Shown piece by piece: positions 18,175 to 27,172 of a stretch of 64,000 nt of DNA. Position numbers and translations under genes: made by a program. Position 1 is the first letter of the stretch. Each line of letters begins with the position of its first letter. The stretch is from Methanohalophilus mahii DSM 5219 (GTDB lineage: Archaea; Halobacteriota; Methanosarcinia; Methanosarcinales; Methanosarcinaceae), in NCBI RefSeq assembly GCF_000025865.1, contig NC_014002.1, forward strand, positions 248,001 to 312,000, read 5' to 3'. The notes beneath the pieces are model-generated. The model did no database searches, was not told the origin of the DNA, and saw nothing but the letters and a program-made list of their open reading frames with translations.

Positions 18175-18872
18175 ACGGTAGTCTCCAGAGCCCTTTTAAG
18201 CTGGTCTATTCTGATCTGTCCCGGAGCGACCGGTTTTTCCACGCAGCCGTAGGTCAGTAATGAACCGTACCTGCAGGCAACAACCCTGCTGTGACGTCCC
18301 AACTCCCCCATAGCGATTACACAAACTTCTCCCCTTGCCTGCAATGCAGCATGGAAAAGCTCCAGTATATCTTCGGGTTTTTGGGGCATGACTGCGAGTT
18401 TGGCAATGTCGGCTCCCTTATCCGTACATTCATTGAGAATAGCAACCATATCTTTTTCAGGAGGTGTGGTCTCAAAGAAATGGGAGGACATTATTACCTT
18501 TGTACCCTGTGATTTTGCCTCCTCTACAAGTCGATTTCGAAGGCAATCGGTACATTTGCGTTCGATATCGATCATATCCACATAAGGAATCAAGTCTTCC
18601 AGCAGGGTGATTCTTTGCTCTTCTGTTCCCTGCCAGCTGCCGCCCTCTGTATGTACACGATTGGTTGCAATACGAGGTACTCCACCCTGCTGATCCAGCA
18701 AGTCAAACAATTTCTTTGCCTGCACAGCCTCTTTTATTTCAAGAAAATCCAGCCTGATTTCCAGGATATCCGCCCCAAGCACTTTGGCGATGCGTGCCTG
18801 TAAAAGAGGGTCGCTGTCAATGGATGCGACAATTTTTACATCTTTTCCGGCGACAAAACCTGTCATGTTCAT
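18171..18872 (-). CDS. aroD: 3-dehydroquinate dehydratase, type I
   Basis: The enzyme dehydrates 3-dehydroquinate to 3-dehydroshikimate through a Schiff base. Its family marks are EIRLDFLE (substrate), the catalytic histidine in MSSHFFETTP and the Schiff-base lysine in DIAKLAVMP. The length of 233 residues is normal. It overlaps aroE and the 3-dehydroquinate synthase gene by four bases each, so translation is coupled. Confidence 0.95.
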   Translation of the reverse strand: MNMTGFVAGKDVKIVASIDSDPLLQARIAKVLGADILEIRLDFLEIKEAVQAKKLFDLLDQQGGVPRIATNRVHTEGGSWQGTEEQRITLLEDLIPYVDMIDIERKCTDCLRNRLVEEAKSQGTKVIMSSHFFETTPPEKDMVAILNECTDKGADIAKLAVMPQKPEDILELFHAALQARGEVCVIAMGELGRHSRVVACRYGSLLTYGCVEKPVAPGQIRIDQLKRALETTV

Positions 18873-20011
18873 TTCTCTATGATTGTTTCCTGGACTTTCA
18901 TCCCGAAATGCCTTCCAGTATCTTCCATATGCACCAGCACCTCGTCTCCTTCCTTCAGGGAGGCTATGGATACTGGTTCTTTACTGGTTGAAACCAGTTT
19001 TATTGTTTCTGCGTTCTGGAGGATGTTTTTCACGGTCTTGCCGTCTTTGGATTGGGCCTCCACAAGCATCAGGGGGCGGCGTTCGATCTTCACCCTGCCC
19101 ACAATTCCCTTACGTTGCTGGCCCTCTGTATTGACAATAGTTACTTCATCGCCTGCTTCCAGCTCGGACAGGTATCTTGTCTTATCTCCGACCTTAACAT
19201 AAGCATGAACTGCTCCGGCATTTACCCTGAATGGTCTGGATGCTACATAGGGACTTTCTTCGGATTCAGAATGCACAAGGAACATGCCGGCTGATTGGGA
19301 GCCCACAAGCATTCCTTCCCCTCTTTCCATCAGGTTACAGGTATCCACGCAAACCCTGTCGCCCATTCCGACAGGCTCTATCCTGGTGATGGTGGCAGGT
19401 ACAAGATCAATACCCTCTACACCTGCTTCTTCTGCAAGTTTTACTGTTTTCTTCAGGGTGTCGGGATTTGCGGTATCCAGCAGGACGCCATCGGACCCAT
19501 GCTCCATGGTCTCCAGAGCAAGTTTTGCCTCATCGGCGTCTCTGACACCGGATATTATATTCACTTCCTTTTCCTGGAGTTGTGCTATGAGGTTTTCCAG
19601 AGGGATGACTTTCCAGTCTGTACCGATAGCGATAAGGTAGTCACATTCAGTCCCAATCGCAGCGGCAAATTTCTCATATTTCTTGTCCTGGATTACTACA
19701 AGGGCAGCTATACTCTTTTTCTGGCGTCTCAATGTTGCCAGCTGTTCAAAGTCCCGGGAGTTGCTCATGTCCACAGGTAATGGAAGTGTCCCGTCGCCTT
19801 CTCCTCCGCGACCGATAACGATTATGTCTGCAGCAGTATCCGCATTATCGGTAAATGCAGCAATTTTGATGTCTCCAAGTTCTTTTGTTTTATCTACATC
19901 TTCTGCCTCTACCAGAACACAGTCGGCACCTGATTCCAGGCCACCTGTTATACGTTCTTTCTTATCTTCCCAATCGCCTTCATCGGCACGTATCCATACC
20001 TGCTTTTTCAT
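18869..20011 (-). CDS. 3-dehydroquinate synthase II (archaeal AroB')
   Basis: In archaea lacking DAHP synthase, this NAD-dependent enzyme deaminates and cyclises 2-amino-3,7-dideoxy-heptulosonate to 3-dehydroquinate. The 380-residue sequence matches that family over its length, with VWIRADEGDWEDKK at the N-terminus, VCVDTCNLMERGEGMLVGS in the middle and a C-terminal beta-rich domain with KEGDEVLVHMEDTGRHFG. It follows the partner synthase gene by nine bases. Confidence 0.93.
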   Translation of the reverse strand: MKKQVWIRADEGDWEDKKERITGGLESGADCVLVEAEDVDKTKELGDIKIAAFTDNADTAADIIVIGRGGEGDGTLPLPVDMSNSRDFEQLATLRRQKKSIAALVVIQDKKYEKFAAAIGTECDYLIAIGTDWKVIPLENLIAQLQEKEVNIISGVRDADEAKLALETMEHGSDGVLLDTANPDTLKKTVKLAEEAGVEGIDLVPATITRIEPVGMGDRVCVDTCNLMERGEGMLVGSQSAGMFLVHSESEESPYVASRPFRVNAGAVHAYVKVGDKTRYLSELEAGDEVTIVNTEGQQRKGIVGRVKIERRPLMLVEAQSKDGKTVKNILQNAETIKLVSTSKEPVSIASLKEGDEVLVHMEDTGRHFGMKVQETIIEK

Positions 20012-20020
20012 TTTGTATCC

Positions 20021-20818
20021 TCACTGAAGTTGCTTGAGGGCTTCATCCACAGTTTGATTATTGTGTGCAATCTCTGTGATTGCCTGAGTCATCCGGGTAG
20101 GGCTTGGGTGCTGGAACACATTCCTCCCAATGGCAACACCACGGGCACCCGCATCCATTGCTTCACGGATCATTTCCAGGAATTCCCTGTCAGTGTTTGT
20201 CTTTGGCCCACCTGCAATTACTACGGGTACAGGGCAACCTTCAACAACCCTGGAGAAACTTTCAATGTCTCCGGTGTAGACGGTCTTGATCACATCAGCT
20301 CCAAGTTCAGCTCCTACTCGGGCAGCGTGGGCTACCATCTGTGGGTCCCTGGGGTTTGTGACCTTTCTGCCCCGGGGGTACATCATAGCAATCAGGGGTA
20401 TTCCCCAGTAATCACACTGTCTACCTATGTGACCCAGTATCTTAAGTTGTTCGGATTCGGTTTCCGATCCTACATTGATGTGTACGGATACGGCATCTGC
20501 TCCCATGCGGGATGCTTCCTCTACGGTACAGACCAGCACTTTGTCATTGGGATCAGGTCCCAGTGAAGTTGATGCACTCATATGGAGTATGAGTCCTACA
20601 TCATGGCCATATCCTCTATGACCGTGGAGGATCATGCCTTTTTGCATAAGTACTGCATTGGCTCCCCCTTCAGCAACACTATTTATGGAATCTGCTATGT
20701 TGATCAGTCCCTTTATTGGACCATCTGTGATTCCGTGGTCCATAGGTATGATAACCATATTCCTGCTGTCTCTGTCCATTATTCTTTCAATTCGAATTTG
20801 TTTTCCTATTTCTGGCAT
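20021..20818 (-). CDS. 2-amino-3,7-dideoxy-D-threo-hept-6-ulosonate synthase (archaeal AroA')
   Basis: This class I aldolase-type enzyme starts the archaeal shikimate route by joining a methylglyoxal-derived sugar phosphate to aspartate semialdehyde. The 265-residue protein has the barrel motifs [11 protein letters not shown] and the Schiff-base lysine in [10 protein letters not shown]. It is first in the five-gene operon that ends in tyrA. A ribosome-binding site GAGGGG precedes its ATG, and a TATA-like AATTATAAATAG lies near 20870-20881 on the minus strand. Confidence 0.94.
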   Translation of the reverse strand: MPEIGKQIRIERIMDRDSRNMVIIPMDHGITDGPIKGLINIADSINSVAEGGANAVLMQKGMILHGHRGYGHDVGLILHMSASTSLGPDPNDKVLVCTVEEASRMGADAVSVHINVGSETESEQLKILGHIGRQCDYWGIPLIAMMYPRGRKVTNPRDPQMVAHAARVGAELGADVIKTVYTGDIESFSRVVEGCPVPVVIAGGPKTNTDREFLEMIREAMDAGARGVAIGRNVFQHPSPTRMTQAITEIAHNNQTVDEALKQLQ

Positions 20819-20974
20819 ATTACCCCTCTCTGAATATCATGTTAGTATGTGACATGGTATCACCTAACTCTATTTATAATTTTCCCTTTTATTTTCTATA
20901 AGCGTTTGCTTATATAAAAAAAGTTGATATTTTGCCGGATTAAGCTTATATATGCAGTTCTCCTTCTGGCAGAT
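20819..20974. promoter_or_regulatory. Divergent promoter region, aromatic operon and guaAA
   Basis: This 156-base region holds a minus-strand TATA-like element near 20870-20881, about 55 bases before the aromatic operon's first ATG. A plus-strand element, CTTATATAAAAAA, at 20909-20921 is suited to start guaAA about 30 bases before its ATG. No operator could be assigned with confidence. Confidence 0.5.
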
Positions 20975-21550
20975 ATGGAAGAGTTGAGAATTCTTGTAAT
21001 CAATAATCACGGACAATTCTGTCACCTTATTCACAGGACCGTAAGGGATCTTGATATGGATACAAGTATTGTTCCCAACACAACTCCGGTTGAGGAGATC
21101 CTTGCCGAAAAACCGCATGGATTGATCTTTAGTGGCGGTCCTTCTCTGGAAAGAGGAGGTCTATGTGAGGAATACGCAAAAGAACTGGATATTCCTATTC
21201 TTGGTATATGCCTGGGTCACCAGCTCATCGCACATGCCTATGGAGGGTCTACAGGAGCCGGCAGCCATGGCGGATATGCTGCCGTTGACGTAGAGGTTGT
21301 GGAGGAGGATGATATTCTCAAGGGCCTTGGTCCCCGCATTTCTACCTGGGCTTCACATGGGGATGAGGTTACAGAGTTGCCAACAGGTTTTCTAAAACTT
21401 GCCCGCTCTGATATATGCGCTATCGAAGCGATGAAACATCCGGACAAACCGCTGTACGGTATCCAGTGGCACCCTGAGGTTGCACATACGGACAAAGGAG
21501 AAGAATTATTCATGAATTTCTTCGAGGTCTGCGCAAATTATAATAAATGA
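20975..21550 (+). CDS. guaAA: GMP synthase, glutamine amidotransferase subunit
   Basis: The subunit releases ammonia from glutamine and passes it to the separate GuaAB ATP-pyrophosphatase subunit to convert XMP to GMP. Class I amidotransferase residues are present: the nucleophilic cysteine in LGICLGHQ and the His-Glu pair in QWHPEV. The frame is open to 20924, but the ATG at 20975 ([15 protein letters not shown]) fits the family and leaves room for the promoter, giving 191 residues. Split GMP synthase is usual in methanogens; GuaAB is not in the window. Confidence 0.94.
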   Translation: MEELRILVINNHGQFCHLIHRTVRDLDMDTSIVPNTTPVEEILAEKPHGLIFSGGPSLERGGLCEEYAKELDIPILGICLGHQLIAHAYGGSTGAGSHGGYAAVDVEVVEEDDILKGLGPRISTWASHGDEVTELPTGFLKLARSDICAIEAMKHPDKPLYGIQWHPEVAHTDKGEELFMNFFEVCANYNK

Positions 21551-21566
21551 AAGTCTTACTTGACCT

Positions 21567-22394
21567 TTACTTATTTTCATAGGTCTTCTGTAGCAGCAGG
21601 GCATCTTGTTCTAGATTTGGACTCTCACAAATCACAAGTCCCTGGGCCCTGAAGTCCTTCAATGCCTGCATGAGTTCTGAAAAATTGAGGTCTGATTCCT
21701 CGAGCACAAGGTGGTTCTTTTCTCCTTTGTCGGTATACTCGATTCCCGAAATATGCATGTGCATATTTCTCAGGCCTTCCTTGCCCAGATATTCCTCGAC
21801 CTTTTCCAGCACTGCACTGAATTCTGCATAGCTGTTTTCCTCACCTTTTGAGCGGGCGTGCAAATGGGCAAAATCGATGCATGGCATGACACCTTCAATA
21901 CTTGCTGAAAGGGCAAGGGTTTCTTCCAGATTGCCAAACTGGCTGGGTTTACCCGTGGTTTCCGGACGCAGGGTCGCATTTATTCCCTCATCTTCAAGTT
22001 GGCCTGCAAGTTCTTCCAGCAGGCTTTCCACTTTTGAAAAAACGGTGTTCCCATTTTGTTCATGATAGTAGGCTGGATGAAAGACTATTGAGCCGGCTCC
22101 ACAGATATTGCCTATGTAGGCAGAATCATAGATGCGTTTGATGCTGGCCTGGATTTTTTCTTCTTCTTTTGAATTCAGGTTTATGTAGTAGGGTGCATGT
22201 ACACTCAGGGAAATGCCTGTTTTGCGGGCTGTATCTGCGATTTTTTCCGCAGTTGGTTCTTTCATGCGCACTCCCCGTACAAATTCCAGTTCCATACAAC
22301 CCAGACCGAGTTCTTTTACCCGCCGTACCCCACCTTCACTTCCCCTGCCTTTGGCACTAAGAGGTGTCCCGGCAGTACCGAAAAGAAGGGACAA
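21567..22394 (-). CDS. Endonuclease IV-like TIM-barrel protein
   Basis: This 275-residue protein belongs to the AP-endonuclease/xylose-isomerase-like barrel family. Metal-ligand candidates are visible in order: SVHAPYYINL, SIVFHPAYYH, LRPETTGK, CIDFAHLHAR, MHMHISG and ICESPNLE. That arrangement matches Nfo-type endonuclease IV, which cuts DNA at abasic sites. It directly precedes (two-base spacing) the end of the small acidic protein gene on the same strand. The repair role is inferred from the family. Confidence 0.78.
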   Translation of the reverse strand: MSLLFGTAGTPLSAKGRGSEGGVRRVKELGLGCMELEFVRGVRMKEPTAEKIADTARKTGISLSVHAPYYINLNSKEEEKIQASIKRIYDSAYIGNICGAGSIVFHPAYYHEQNGNTVFSKVESLLEELAGQLEDEGINATLRPETTGKPSQFGNLEETLALSASIEGVMPCIDFAHLHARSKGEENSYAEFSAVLEKVEEYLGKEGLRNMHMHISGIEYTDKGEKNHLVLEESDLNFSELMQALKDFRAQGLVICESPNLEQDALLLQKTYENK

Positions 22395-22395
22395 T

Positions 22396-22725
22396 TCAGA
22401 TCATCCCCAACTTGTCCTTGAGTTCTTCCAGCTTTTCGGGTGAAAATCCTTCAAGAACGCTGAAAAAAGAATCCATATCCTCGTCTTCCAGTCCCCTGAC
22501 ATCCTCTTTTCCCTCAATTGCAAGGTCTGCCAGGTATTCCACATCTGCACGGTCCAGTTTTTCCAGACGATTGCGGAAATCTTCTCCTGATTCGGCAAAA
22601 CGATGGGAAATCGGCCTGAGAATAAAGGGATAGGGATGTCCCATCTGTGAAATGTTGTTTCCGCCGGCTTCGGGGGCAAGTTTGTTGAAAATATCCATGT
22701 CTCTGTCTGTAAATTCTCGTCCCAT
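22396..22725 (-). CDS. Conserved small acidic protein of unknown function
   Basis: This 109-residue, highly charged, mostly helical protein has no membrane segment or cysteine cluster. Recognisable phrases are NNISQMGHPYPFILRPISHRF and a repetitive acidic C-terminal half (DVRGLEDEDMDSFF). It lies between coaD (upstream, 24 bases) and the endonuclease IV-like gene (downstream), all minus strand, and is probably cotranscribed with both. No function can be given. Confidence 0.6.
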   Translation of the reverse strand: MGREFTDRDMDIFNKLAPEAGGNNISQMGHPYPFILRPISHRFAESGEDFRNRLEKLDRADVEYLADLAIEGKEDVRGLEDEDMDSFFSVLEGFSPEKLEELKDKLGMI

Positions 22726-22749
22726 GCAGGAAAATAAGATATTTTTCCT

Positions 22750-23217
22750 TTAAAGCTTTCCTCTCAGGCGACCGTGTATATCGATCTCACCTTCTGATAT
22801 CCGGGTCGATGATATGGGCTTTTCATCCTCTGCCATGACATAGTCAATTTTGATAATTTCAAGTTGTTCTAGTCCATCCTGCCTGCGGAGTTTGTTTATT
22901 TTTTCTGCCACAGAATATGTTTCCGGGGATACCACAATATATCTGTAATCACCATTGACGGTGGTACCAAAAGGATCTTCCAGTTTTTCGATCTGGTAAT
23001 TTTTATCAGGAATGTTTAGGCTGGCAATATAATCTTCAAGCTGGCTGCGACGTGTAGCATAGGAGGGTATGTTCCTGTCCTTTTTCTATGCCATCGAGTC
23101 GGATGTGAGGCCGATGTCAAGTAAATCTCCCGCAGCGATCTCAAAGGCCCTGCGAAGAAGTTTACGATGGCCGTCATGGAGGTATTCGAAGGTGCCTCCT
23201 ACAGCAGTTTTTGGCAT
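22750..23217 (-). CDS. coaD: Phosphopantetheine adenylyltransferase with in-frame amber codon (probable pyrrolysine, residue 44)
   Basis: The enzyme adenylylates 4'-phosphopantetheine, the penultimate step of coenzyme A synthesis. Read from the ATG at 23217, the frame gives [17 protein letters not shown], with the nucleotidyltransferase HDGH motif at residues 14-17, then [13 protein letters not shown] follows at 23088-23086 (codon 44), and the frame continues as [20 protein letters not shown] and ISSTRIS (residues 135-141) to a TAA at 22750. Total is 155 residues, normal for the archaeal family. No frameshift is needed. The amber replaces a residue in a variable, often basic stretch after LTSD-x-M. 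Since pylT and pylSBCD lie in this window, UAG is likely decoded as pyrrolysine. Premature stopping would leave 43 residues, and no ribosome-binding site supports a restart at the in-frame GTG (22935). Confidence 0.88.
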
Positions 23218-23259
23218 AGTTTGTGTGAGGTTTTCCCGGTTGATAAATATTTGTAAATA

Positions 23260-23282
23260 TTAGTTGCATACGCAACAACTAA
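23260..23282. promoter_or_regulatory. Candidate MarR operator between coaD and marR
   Basis: TTAGTTG (23260-23266) and CAACTAA (23276-23282) are inverted. Inside lies a second symmetric element, GTTGC-ATAC-GCAAC (23263-23276). It sits just downstream of an AT-rich TATA-like stretch (23245-23260) and 26 bases before the marR ATG, a usual position for autorepression by MarR proteins. It could also affect the divergent coaD gene. Confidence 0.55.
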
Positions 23283-23307
23283 ATAACTCCAATTTCATCC
23301 ACCGGCT

Positions 23308-23748
23308 ATGAATGAGGACGAGCACGTGCACAGTTTTGGGGCAATGATTGCCTGCCTTCACCGGCAGAATCTGCGTTACCTTTCGCAGGAACTGGAAATA
23401 TATGGGATAGGAGGCGGGCAATTCAGGTTTTTGCTTGCTCTGTACCACGTTGAAGGGATTCGTCCGGAGGAATTATCCCGCATGCTGATGGTCAACCGGG
23501 CCACCGCCACTAGGGCACTGAAAAGACTAGAGGAAGCGGGTTATGTACGGCGGACCCCGGATCCAAAAGACAGACGTGCATTGGTGGTCAACCTTACAGA
23601 GGAAGGCCACCGTATGCATCGTTTTATCCGACAGCTTTCACAAAAAAGAAGCGAATGCATGCTTGCTGGTTTTTCAGAAGAGGAAAAAACCCTATTCAGG
23701 AATTTGCTGGAGAAAGCCATTTCCAATTGTGTGAGGGCGTGTAAGTGA
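23308..23748 (+). CDS. MarR-family transcription regulator
   Basis: This 146-residue winged-helix protein has recognition region EELSRMLMVNRATATRALKR, then the wing YVRRTPDPKDRRALVV that is the MarR hallmark. It probably represses its own operon with the MATE exporter gene, whose GTG start overlaps its stop (GTGA). Typical ligands for the family are phenolic or other small toxic compounds; the ligand here is unknown. Confidence 0.9.
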   Translation: MNEDEHVHSFGAMIACLHRQNLRYLSQELEIYGIGGGQFRFLLALYHVEGIRPEELSRMLMVNRATATRALKRLEEAGYVRRTPDPKDRRALVVNLTEEGHRMHRFIRQLSQKRSECMLAGFSEEEKTLFRNLLEKAISNCVRACK

Positions 23749-25103
23749 AGGAGCAAAGCCGTGCCCTCGGGGTGGAAAGTGTCGGAAAGCTCCTCTTCAG
23801 GCTTTCAGCGCCTGCCACTGTGGGTATGGTTGTTATGGGACTGTACAATATAGTGGATACTATTTTTGTCGGCCGCGCTCTGGGCGGGGAAAGTGTCCAG
23901 GGGATTGGTGGTATTGCTGTCAGTTTCCCTGTAATAATGATAGCGATGGCTGTTTCCCTGGCAATCGGTCTGGGTGGTTCTTCCATAATTTCCCGCCGGC
24001 TGGGTGGCGATGATCTGGAAGGTGCGGAACGTACCTTTGGTAATATGGTCGGCCTGTCTCTCTCACTGGGATTTCTGGTTTTTATCTTTGGGTCTTTTTT
24101 TATTGTGCCCATCCTCAAAGCCTTCGGAGCAACACCGACGATATTACCCTTTGCCAGGGACTATTTACAAATTATACTTTATGGTACTCCTTTAATCACA
24201 TTTTCCCAGGCTATCAATAATGTGGTGAGGTCTGAAGGCAATGCCAAAGTCGCTATGTATACTATGCTTATAGGAGCCGGCCTTAACATATTACTTGATC
24301 CCATCCTGATATTTGGTCTTGACATGGGTATCAGGGGGGCTGCGGCTGCAACTGTCATCTCCCAGTTTGCCACAACAATATTTCTGGTACATTATTTCCT
24401 GTCGGGTAAAAGCAGCCTGCAATTCCATACTGGCTTTATGAGACCGGATATGGAAATAATCAAAGAAATGGTTGCAATAGGCGCATCTCCCTTTGCACGT
24501 AACTCTTCCACAAGTGCTATAGTGGTTGTTGTGAATAATATCCTGGCATTGTATGGGGGTGACGTCTCTATTGCAATTTATGGTATCTTTAACCGCATGC
24601 TTATGTTTTCTTTTATGCCGATGATAGGGTTGTTACAGGGTATGCAGCCGATAATCGGATTTAATTATGGCGCACATAACTTTGAAAGGGTAAGAGAAAC
24701 GTTGCGCATCTGTGTGCTAATTTCATCTGTGATTGCAGTGGCAGCCTTTTTGCTGTTGTTCTTCTTCGGATCTAACCTGTTTTCGATTTTCACAACAGAT
24801 GCAACTCTTATAAAGGAAGGTACAGATGCTACGAAGATCATGGTCCTTGCGATACCACTGCTTGGTATCCAGTTTGTGAGTGGTGGTATGTATCAGGCAC
24901 TGGGAAAAGCACGGCCATCTTTCATCCTTTCAACAGCCAGGCAGGTGTTTTTGCTTCCCCTTGTACTCGTTTTGCCCTGGTTTTTTGATACTACCGGTGT
25001 GTGGATAGCGTTTCCGGTTTCGGATCTTCTGGCAGTTCTGCTTGCAGTTTATATGTTCATGAAAGAATACAGGTTACTTGAATGGAGAGCATCGGTTTCC
25101 TGA
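23745..25103 (+). CDS. MATE-family efflux transporter
   Basis: This 452-residue, twelve-helix membrane protein exports drugs or metabolites in exchange for cations. MATE-family features include [19 protein letters not shown] near residues 17-36, [13 protein letters not shown], and a repeated second half with [16 protein letters not shown]. The GTG start overlaps the marR stop by four bases, so the two are translationally coupled. The substrate cannot be inferred. Confidence 0.92.
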   Translation: MKEQSRALGVESVGKLLFRLSAPATVGMVVMGLYNIVDTIFVGRALGGESVQGIGGIAVSFPVIMIAMAVSLAIGLGGSSIISRRLGGDDLEGAERTFGNMVGLSLSLGFLVFIFGSFFIVPILKAFGATPTILPFARDYLQIILYGTPLITFSQAINNVVRSEGNAKVAMYTMLIGAGLNILLDPILIFGLDMGIRGAAAATVISQFATTIFLVHYFLSGKSSLQFHTGFMRPDMEIIKEMVAIGASPFARNSSTSAIVVVVNNILALYGGDVSIAIYGIFNRMLMFSFMPMIGLLQGMQPIIGFNYGAHNFERVRETLRICVLISSVIAVAAFLLLFFFGSNLFSIFTTDATLIKEGTDATKIMVLAIPLLGIQFVSGGMYQALGKARPSFILSTARQVFLLPLVLVLPWFFDTTGVWIAFPVSDLLAVLLAVYMFMKEYRLLEWRASVS

Positions 25104-25206
25104 ATACTTTCAATTCGCTTTGGCTACATATAAATACGTTCAGGAGGATAGCATCATAATACAGTGTACAAGAGGGAAAACCAGTGCACCTAAAGGAGTA
25201 TCAGAT

Positions 25207-26184
25207 ATGAGTGAGATTTTGCTTGAAGAACTTGATCATGTGGGGCCGGCAACAGCCCAGAAATTGAATGATGCGGGGTATAATAGTGTTGAAGCAGTTG
25301 CAGTTGCTTCTCCCTCCGAACTTGTGGCAACTGCCGAGATCGGTGAATCCACAGCTGCCAAGATCATAAGTGCTGCGCGCAGTGCAGCCGATATAGGTGG
25401 TTTCGAAACAGGAGATTTCGTGATGCAGAGGCGCATGGAAGTGGGCAAACTCCGCACGGGTTGCGAAGAATTCGATGAATTGATGGGTGGTGGGATAGAG
25501 ACTCAATCAATCACCGAGATGTATGGGGAATTTGGTTCGGGTAAGACCCAGATTGCCCACCAGCTTGCTGTGAATACCCAACTGCCAAAGGAAATGGGCG
25601 GACTTGACGGTTCGGTCATAATTATAGACACAGAGAACACTTTTCGGCCTGAACGTATAGAACATATGGTTGCAGGCCTATCTCATAAATTTGAACAGGA
25701 TTTTGATCCGGCCGAGTTTTTGAAAAATATACATGTGGCAAGGGCTTACAATTCCAACCACCAGATTCTTCTTGTAGATGCAGCAACTGAGATGGCCAAC
25801 AAACTCAAAAATACGGATAAACCGGTCAGGCTGGTTATAGTGGATTCCCTTACGGCTCACTTCAGGGCAGAATATGTCGGCAGGGGAACGCTGGCTGACA
25901 GGCAGCAGAAACTGAATAAACATCTGCATGATTTGCAACGTTTTGGTGATCTCAACAATGCTTCTGTGATAGTTACCAATCAGGTAATGTCCAAACCGGA
26001 TGCATTCTTTGGTGATCCAACCCGTCCGATTGGCGGCCATATTCTGGGCCATACTGCCACTTTCAGACTCTATATACGCAAATCCAAAGGAGATAAGAGG
26101 ATCGTGAAACTCGTGGATTCGCCCTGCTTGCCCGATGGAGAAGCGGTTGCATGTATTACCACAGATGGCCTCTGTGATGCCTGA
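25207..26184 (+). CDS. radA: DNA repair and recombination protein RadA
   Basis: RadA is the archaeal RecA/Rad51 recombinase that forms filaments on single-stranded DNA and catalyses strand exchange. Residues 1-65 are a helix-hairpin-helix domain ([18 protein letters not shown]), followed by the ATPase with Walker [10 protein letters not shown] near residue 105, Walker [13 protein letters not shown], and the loop regions to 325. The frame is open to 25078, but the ATG at 25207 starts the family-typical N-terminus. It has its own upstream region after the MATE gene. Confidence 0.97.
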   Translation: MSEILLEELDHVGPATAQKLNDAGYNSVEAVAVASPSELVATAEIGESTAAKIISAARSAADIGGFETGDFVMQRRMEVGKLRTGCEEFDELMGGGIETQSITEMYGEFGSGKTQIAHQLAVNTQLPKEMGGLDGSVIIIDTENTFRPERIEHMVAGLSHKFEQDFDPAEFLKNIHVARAYNSNHQILLVDAATEMANKLKNTDKPVRLVIVDSLTAHFRAEYVGRGTLADRQQKLNKHLHDLQRFGDLNNASVIVTNQVMSKPDAFFGDPTRPIGGHILGHTATFRLYIRKSKGDKRIVKLVDSPCLPDGEAVACITTDGLCDA

Positions 26185-26217
26185 GAAAAATTATTTCATC
26201 AAATATGCATATTGTCC

Positions 26218-26901
26218 ATGATGAAATTCAAAGCACTTGCAATAGATATTGACGGCACAATCACTTACAGTGATCGCCGTCTTCATTTTTTGGCAGCAGA
26301 ACATCTGAGGAATCTGGGTATTCCGGTAGTTCTTGCCACAGGAAATGTGCTCTGCTATGCTGCAGCAACTTCCAAGCTTATAGGACTTGGAGGTAAAGTT
26401 ATCTCTGAAAACGGAGGTGTCATATCCACAGGATTTGATACCAATCCTCATATTTCTGAAAGTATGGAGGAATGTGAAAAAGCATTTTCCTATCTTTCCA
26501 ATCGTTTTGACCTGATTCGGCTTGATGGTGACCTGAGAAAAACGGAAATCGCCCTGAGACGCAATGTCAATGCAGATGATTTACAGGCAAGTCTTGAAGG
26601 AGCAGGATTTTATATAGAAGTTATTGACACCCAGTTTGCCCTGCATATAAAAAGCAAAAAGGTCAACAAGGGCACAGGTCTCGAAAAAATGGCATCCCTT
26701 ATGGACCTGGACGTTTCAGATTTTATTGCAATAGGCGACTCCGTAAATGACCGGGAAATGTTCGAGGTGGCGGGCTATGGAATCGCTGTAGACAATGCCG
26801 ACCCCGGGCTGAAGTTGATTGCGGATCATGTGACCTCCATGTCCTTTGGGGAAGGTACCGTGGAGGCCCTGCAAATATTATGCCGGAGAGACTTCTTTTA
26901 A
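26218..26901 (+). CDS. Phosphoglycolate phosphatase, archaeal HAD type
   Basis: This haloacid-dehalogenase-superfamily phosphatase of about 227 residues has motif I DIDGTITYSD, a threonine motif in LATGNVLCY, and motif IV GDSVNDREMF. The cap domain type matches the archaeal phosphoglycolate phosphatase / sucrose-phosphatase-like group. It clears phosphoglycolate from DNA repair or oxidative side reactions. Starts at ATG 26218 and 26221 are both possible. It overlaps the convergent PRC-barrel gene by four bases. Confidence 0.85.
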   Translation: MMKFKALAIDIDGTITYSDRRLHFLAAEHLRNLGIPVVLATGNVLCYAAATSKLIGLGGKVISENGGVISTGFDTNPHISESMEECEKAFSYLSNRFDLIRLDGDLRKTEIALRRNVNADDLQASLEGAGFYIEVIDTQFALHIKSKKVNKGTGLEKMASLMDLDVSDFIAIGDSVNDREMFEVAGYGIAVDNADPGLKLIADHVTSMSFGEGTVEALQILCRRDFF

Positions 26902-27155
26902 TCAAGATTGGTGGCTATCTGTTTATCCACAACAATATAATCCTTGATTGAGCGTACTGCTTTGAAGGGTATCTTCAAAAACTGGCCATCGGTAACATAT
27001 TTAGATGTGTCAAGCCCAATGTCGGGTTTGACCATCAGGTCTTCAAGCTTACCGGTTTTGACTTCCATTACTATATTGTCGAGTATACCAATTTCTGTTC
27101 CGTCTGTTGTCATGACCTGTTTATTGGATAGGTTCTTTGCAAATACCTTTGGCAT
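26898..27155 (-). CDS. PRC-barrel domain protein
   Basis: This 85-residue single-domain protein (VMTTDGTEIGILDNIVM, then FLKIPFKAVRSIKDYIVVD) matches archaeal stand-alone PRC-barrels, small beta-barrels related to those in RimM and photosynthetic reaction centres. Recent work on archaeal PRC-barrels links some of them to cell division; that role is not shown here. The ribosome-binding site AGGAGG precedes the ATG. It lies 17 bases downstream of cdc48, likely in the same transcript. Confidence 0.82.
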   Translation of the reverse strand: MPKVFAKNLSNKQVMTTDGTEIGILDNIVMEVKTGKLEDLMVKPDIGLDTSKYVTDGQFLKIPFKAVRSIKDYIVVDKQIATNLD

Positions 27156-27172
27156 TCTAATTAACCTCCTTT

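Noticed and set aside
22750-22935. A separate 61-codon gene starting at GTG 22935
   Set aside because: It is the C-terminal third of CoaD in the same frame as the N-terminal part beyond the TAG. There is no ribosome-binding site before the GTG.
25078-25206. N-terminal extension of RadA
   Set aside because: It overlaps the end of the MATE gene and precedes the family-typical start at 25207.
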